NCBI RefSeq assembly: GCF_000193495.2
Contig: NZ_AP023410.1
Span: 124,001-188,000 of the forward strand
Reading direction: 5' to 3'
Source of the DNA: Acetobacter aceti NBRC 14818
Lineage (GTDB): Bacteria > Pseudomonadota > Alphaproteobacteria > Acetobacterales > Acetobacteraceae
Length of the DNA stretch: 64,000 nucleotides
Shown here in pieces: positions 61,754-64,000 of the stretch. How positions within the stretch are numbered: position 1 is the first letter of the stretch; the number at the start of each line of letters is the position of its first letter. The notes under the pieces are model-generated. The model searched no databases, was not told the DNA's origin, and worked only from the letters and a program-made list of their open reading frames with translations. The position numbers and the translations under genes are program-made.

Positions 61754-61796
61754 AAACGACTCGATATGAATCATCGAGTCGTTTGAATCACGATTC
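61754..61796. promoter_or_regulatory. GANTC cluster and 11-bp palindrome upstream of rnhB-ccrM
   Basis: Five GANTC sites occur in 39 bases: 61758-61762 (GACTC), 61768-61772 (GAATC), 61776-61780 (GAGTC), 61785-61789 (GAATC) and 61792-61796 (GATTC). The first and third sit in the two arms of a perfect inverted repeat (61754-61764 and 61774-61784, 9-base loop). Further sites lie at 61835, 61880 and 61890. In Caulobacter the ccrM leader carries GANTC sites whose methylation turns the promoter down; the same logic is inferred here. Confidence 0.6.
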
Positions 61797-61895
61797 GCAA
61801 TAAAGGAAAACCATTTTGTCCCGTGACCGCGCAAGAGTCGCAGGCAAAAAAAATTCCCCGGAAGGGGAAAAAACACTCAGACTCTTCACGAGTCG

Positions 61896-61927
61896 TAAAA
61901 AAAGAGCCGGATACTGGACCCGGCTCT
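61896..61927 (-). terminator. Intrinsic terminator after the CsbD gene
   Basis: AGAGCCGG and CCGGCTCT form an 8-bp stem with a 9-nt loop; on the coding strand a run of seven or more T follows. It lies 15 bases past the stop of the leftward CsbD-like gene. Confidence 0.88.
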
Positions 61928-61941
61928 CCTTTCTTGCTGGC

Positions 61942-62244
61942 TCAGCCCTTGCGGCGCGGCATTAGTAGCCAGCCGATGAACGTGCCGACCACTGAAGCAA
62001 TGCCCAGTGAGAGGAGCGGCTTGTCACGCACGAAGGACACGCCTTTTTCGACAAGGCTCTCGCTCTCTTCATACAGGTCGGCAAATTCCTCACGGGCGAT
62101 GCCGGCCAGTTGGTCGACCTTGCCTTCAGCCTGAAGACCCAGATCACCTGTCAGGCCGCCGACAGCATCCTTGATGTGACCTTTGGCCTGATCGACGACG
62201 CCATGAATTTTTTCTTCTGTGGTGTTGATCTTGTCGTCTGACAT
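61942..62244 (-). CDS. CsbD-like stress protein with C-terminal membrane anchor
   Basis: 100 residues from the ATG at 62244, eight bases after AAGGAA. The N-terminal CsbD motif (E-E-K-I-H-G-V-V-D-Q-A-K-G-H-I-K-D-A-V-G-G-L-T-G pattern) is followed by an amphipathic helix and a C-terminal hydrophobic segment (L-L-S-L-G-I-A-S-V-V-G-T-F-I-G-W-L-L), giving an ElaB/YqjD-like membrane-anchored tail. Such proteins are abundant in stress and stationary phase. Its role may be membrane or ribosome-associated; not proven. Confidence 0.85.
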   Translation of the reverse strand: MSDDKINTTEEKIHGVVDQAKGHIKDAVGGLTGDLGLQAEGKVDQLAGIAREEFADLYEESESLVEKGVSFVRDKPLLSLGIASVVGTFIGWLLMPRRKG

Positions 62245-62448
62245 GTCTGTCTTCCTTTCGAACATCCTGAGGCGTCAGTGGGACGCGGAACCGCAATACG
62301 GTTCATGTGGGTATAGTTGGAACCGATCTCACTGATGATGCAACGCTTTTTATGGCAAACAGTTTTAACGGGTAACTCTGATCAGACATGAGTGACTGCG
62401 GTCATCCGTCTGTTGTGCCCCGATTGGAAAATCTGTTTTGTGGCCCGC

Positions 62449-63846
62449 ATGCCAGCTCTTCGCCGATCCCAGATCATCGCCCTGACCATCTCCAGCCTTC
62501 TGTTCATGGAGCAGCTCGATGGCACCATTCTGGCAACGGCCCTTCCGGCCATCGCGTCTTCCCTGCATGTGGACCCGGTGGCGGCCTCCGTGGCGCTGAC
62601 CTCCTACATCGTCGGACTGGCCATCTTCATCCCCGCCTCAGGCGCGGTGGCCGACCGCTTCGGCAGCCGCACGACCCTGATGACGGCGATCACCCTGTTC
62701 ATTGTCTGCTCCATCCTCTGCGGGCAGGCGAGCAGTCTTCCCGTGCTGGCCTTCGGACGCATGTTGCAGGGAGTAGGGGGCGCACTGATGGTGCCTGTCG
62801 GCAGGCTGGTGCTGCTGCGAAGCGTCGCCAAGTCCGAACTGCTGAAAACCATGACATGGATGATGATGCCCGCCACCCTTGGCCCGATGCTCGGCCCCGT
62901 GCTGGGCGGCTTCATCACAACCCTGCTGTCATGGCGCTGGAATTTCTACCTCAACGTGCCCGTTGGACTGCTCGGACTTTACCTGACGTGGAAACACGTC
63001 CCCCAGTTGCGGGAAAAGCAGAGCCGTCCCTTCGACTGGCCCGGCATGGGGCTGGCTGGCGGCGGTCTGGCGCTGCTGTCCTTCAGCGCGGAGATGATCA
63101 GCCACAACACAAAGCCCTACTGGCTTTCCGCCAGCCTGCTGATCGCCGGAGCCTGTCTGTTTCTCGGTTATTTCCGCCACATGAAGCGCTGCCCCAATCC
63201 GGTGCTTGATTTCCGGCTGATGGATGTCCCGACCTTCCGCCTGTCCGTCCTGAGCGGTGCCGCCTCCCGCCTTGCCGCCGGGTCATTTCCGTTTCTGATG
63301 CCCGCCATGTTGCAGATCGGCTTTGGACTGAGCCCGGCACAAAGCGGCATGGTCGTCTTTGCGGCCCCCATCGGAGCGCTTTGCTCGCGTCTGTATGTGC
63401 CGCGTCTGTTCCGTCGCTTCGGTTTCCGGGCCGTGATGATGACGATGGGTTGGGGCGGCGCGCTCACTTTTGGCGCAATCGCCTGTTTCCAGCCAGGCTG
63501 GCCGCTCTGGACGCTGACATTGGTGCTGCTGGCGTCGGGCGCTGTGCAGGCCATCCAGTTCTCGGCCTACAACTCCATCGCCTACGCCGATCTGCCGGAA
63601 GAGCGGATGAGCAATGCGACCAGTTTCTATTCCACTTTCCAGCAAATGATGCTGTCAGCCGGCATCTGCGTGGCCGCACTGGCTGTGACGGTCTCGCGCG
63701 CTGTTCAGGATCATCCGCAGGCGGTGGCGGCGGATTTCAGAGTAGGGTTTCTGGTGGTGGGCGCGTTGACCTGCATCGCAGTGCCGGTGGCAGCACGGTT
63801 GCGGCCGGATGCGGGAGCGAATGTTAGTGGGCATCGGAAGAAGTAG
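62449..63846 (+). CDS. MFS transporter, DHA2-like drug exporter
   Basis: 465 residues from the ATG at 62449, just before TM1; a GTG at 62392 would add 19 unlikely residues. TM1 carries the drug:H+ antiporter-2 motif L-D-G-T-I-L-A-T-A-L-P. Loop 2-3 has V-A-D-R-F-G-S-R-T, close to the MFS motif A, and TM5 has motif C-like G-P-x-L-G-P-V-L-G-G. Thirteen to fourteen hydrophobic segments fit an exporter of drugs or small acids using the proton gradient. No regulator is adjacent. Confidence 0.88.
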   Translation: MPALRRSQIIALTISSLLFMEQLDGTILATALPAIASSLHVDPVAASVALTSYIVGLAIFIPASGAVADRFGSRTTLMTAITLFIVCSILCGQASSLPVLAFGRMLQGVGGALMVPVGRLVLLRSVAKSELLKTMTWMMMPATLGPMLGPVLGGFITTLLSWRWNFYLNVPVGLLGLYLTWKHVPQLREKQSRPFDWPGMGLAGGGLALLSFSAEMISHNTKPYWLSASLLIAGACLFLGYFRHMKRCPNPVLDFRLMDVPTFRLSVLSGAASRLAAGSFPFLMPAMLQIGFGLSPAQSGMVVFAAPIGALCSRLYVPRLFRRFGFRAVMMTMGWGGALTFGAIACFQPGWPLWTLTLVLLASGAVQAIQFSAYNSIAYADLPEERMSNATSFYSTFQQMMLSAGICVAALAVTVSRAVQDHPQAVAADFRVGFLVVGALTCIAVPVAARLRPDAGANVSGHRKK

Positions 63847-63862
63847 AAGGTTTTGTTTCTAC
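63843..63862 (+). terminator. Weak hairpin after the MFS gene
   Basis: GTAGAA (63843-63848) pairs with TTCTAC (63857-63862) with a T-rich loop, overlapping the stop codon. Weak support for termination. Confidence 0.3.
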
Positions 63863-64000
63863 AACAATCGGCTGAAACAAGTCTGCTTTCGTCCGTTTGT
63901 CGGACGCAGGAGGAGTTGCTGGAGCTTCCGAAAAGTAGCCCATACATCTGGATGATAATATGTGCATAGTTATGTGTATTGATATGTGCTAAGCTTCGAT
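63863..64000. other. Window end, no gene seen
   Basis: The final stretch becomes AT-rich and holds no recognisable coding sequence or RNA gene. Confidence 0.4.

Noticed and set aside
63711..63947. 78-codon leftward frame at the window end
   Set aside because: Mostly antisense to the MFS gene; the unique part is short, Cys/Ser-rich and has no start signal.
1..64000. CRISPR arrays, insertion sequences and prophage genes
   Set aside because: No regularly spaced repeats, transposase or integrase motifs, or phage structural genes were seen on either strand.

Overview
The window looks like chromosomal DNA of an alphaproteobacterium, most likely an acetic acid bacterium (Acetobacteraceae, Acetobacter-like). 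Evidence: a complete pqqABCDE operon for the cofactor of periplasmic alcohol/sugar dehydrogenases, malate:quinone oxidoreductase instead of an obvious NAD malate dehydrogenase, a CcrM-type GANTC methyltransferase coupled to rnhB, minCDE, and fabD-fabG-acpP-fabF. The species assignment is inferred from gene content. No insertion sequence, phage or CRISPR was recognised. Coding is dense, with many ATGA/GTGA stop-start overlaps.

Layout. 1-8.1 kb: the tail of a cold-shock protein, a secreted Yellow/MRJP-like protein, a lytic transglycosylase, an unrecognised 324-aa protein, a CHAP-domain exported protein, then a leftward run (host-attachment-like protein, MBL hydrolase, DUF192, sugar-nucleotide epimerase). 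8.2-13.8 kb: a rightward nucleobase region with xdhC- and mocA-like maturation genes, a 2-oxoglutarate/Fe(II) oxygenase, an NCS1 permease and a CodA-type deaminase. 13.9-22.7 kb: GST, minCDE, Tat-exported phospholipase C, mqo, OsmC, bioB. 22.9-29.8 kb: a PAS/degenerate GGDEF/EAL protein, a di-iron ferritin-like protein, an M13 peptidase, a signal-less OpuAC-type binding protein with two small partners, and a small zinc-ribbon gene. 30-34 kb: fatty-acid synthesis genes and a DUF3297 gene. 34.2-38.7 kb: sulfide:quinone oxidoreductase and, convergent to it, pqqABCDE with a hairpin after pqqA. 39.2 kb: tRNA-Thr(CGU) followed by a Cys-rich exported protein.

40-43.5 kb holds an unusual four-gene module: acyl-CoA dehydrogenase-like, PIG-L deacetylase and NodS-like methyltransferase in one translationally coupled run, facing a GT2 glycosyltransferase whose 3' end overlaps the methyltransferase. 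43.8-58.7 kb is an envelope block: CPA2 antiporter, pqiABC, and a leftward mdtABC-type RND efflux operon with its outer-membrane factor. 58.7-64 kb: a Fur-box-like sequence ahead of an exported ankyrin-like protein, rnhB-ccrM, a CsbD protein and an MFS exporter.

Best leads: (1) five GANTC sites in 39 bp, partly in an 11-bp-arm palindrome, just upstream of rnhB-ccrM, suggesting methylation feedback; (2) the acyl-CoA dehydrogenase/PIG-L/methyltransferase/GT2 module, which looks like an undescribed glyco-metabolite pathway; (3) the oxygenase-permease-deaminase nucleobase module; (4) a possible structured RNA near 5.1-5.24 kb; (5) the Fur-like box at 58.92 kb.
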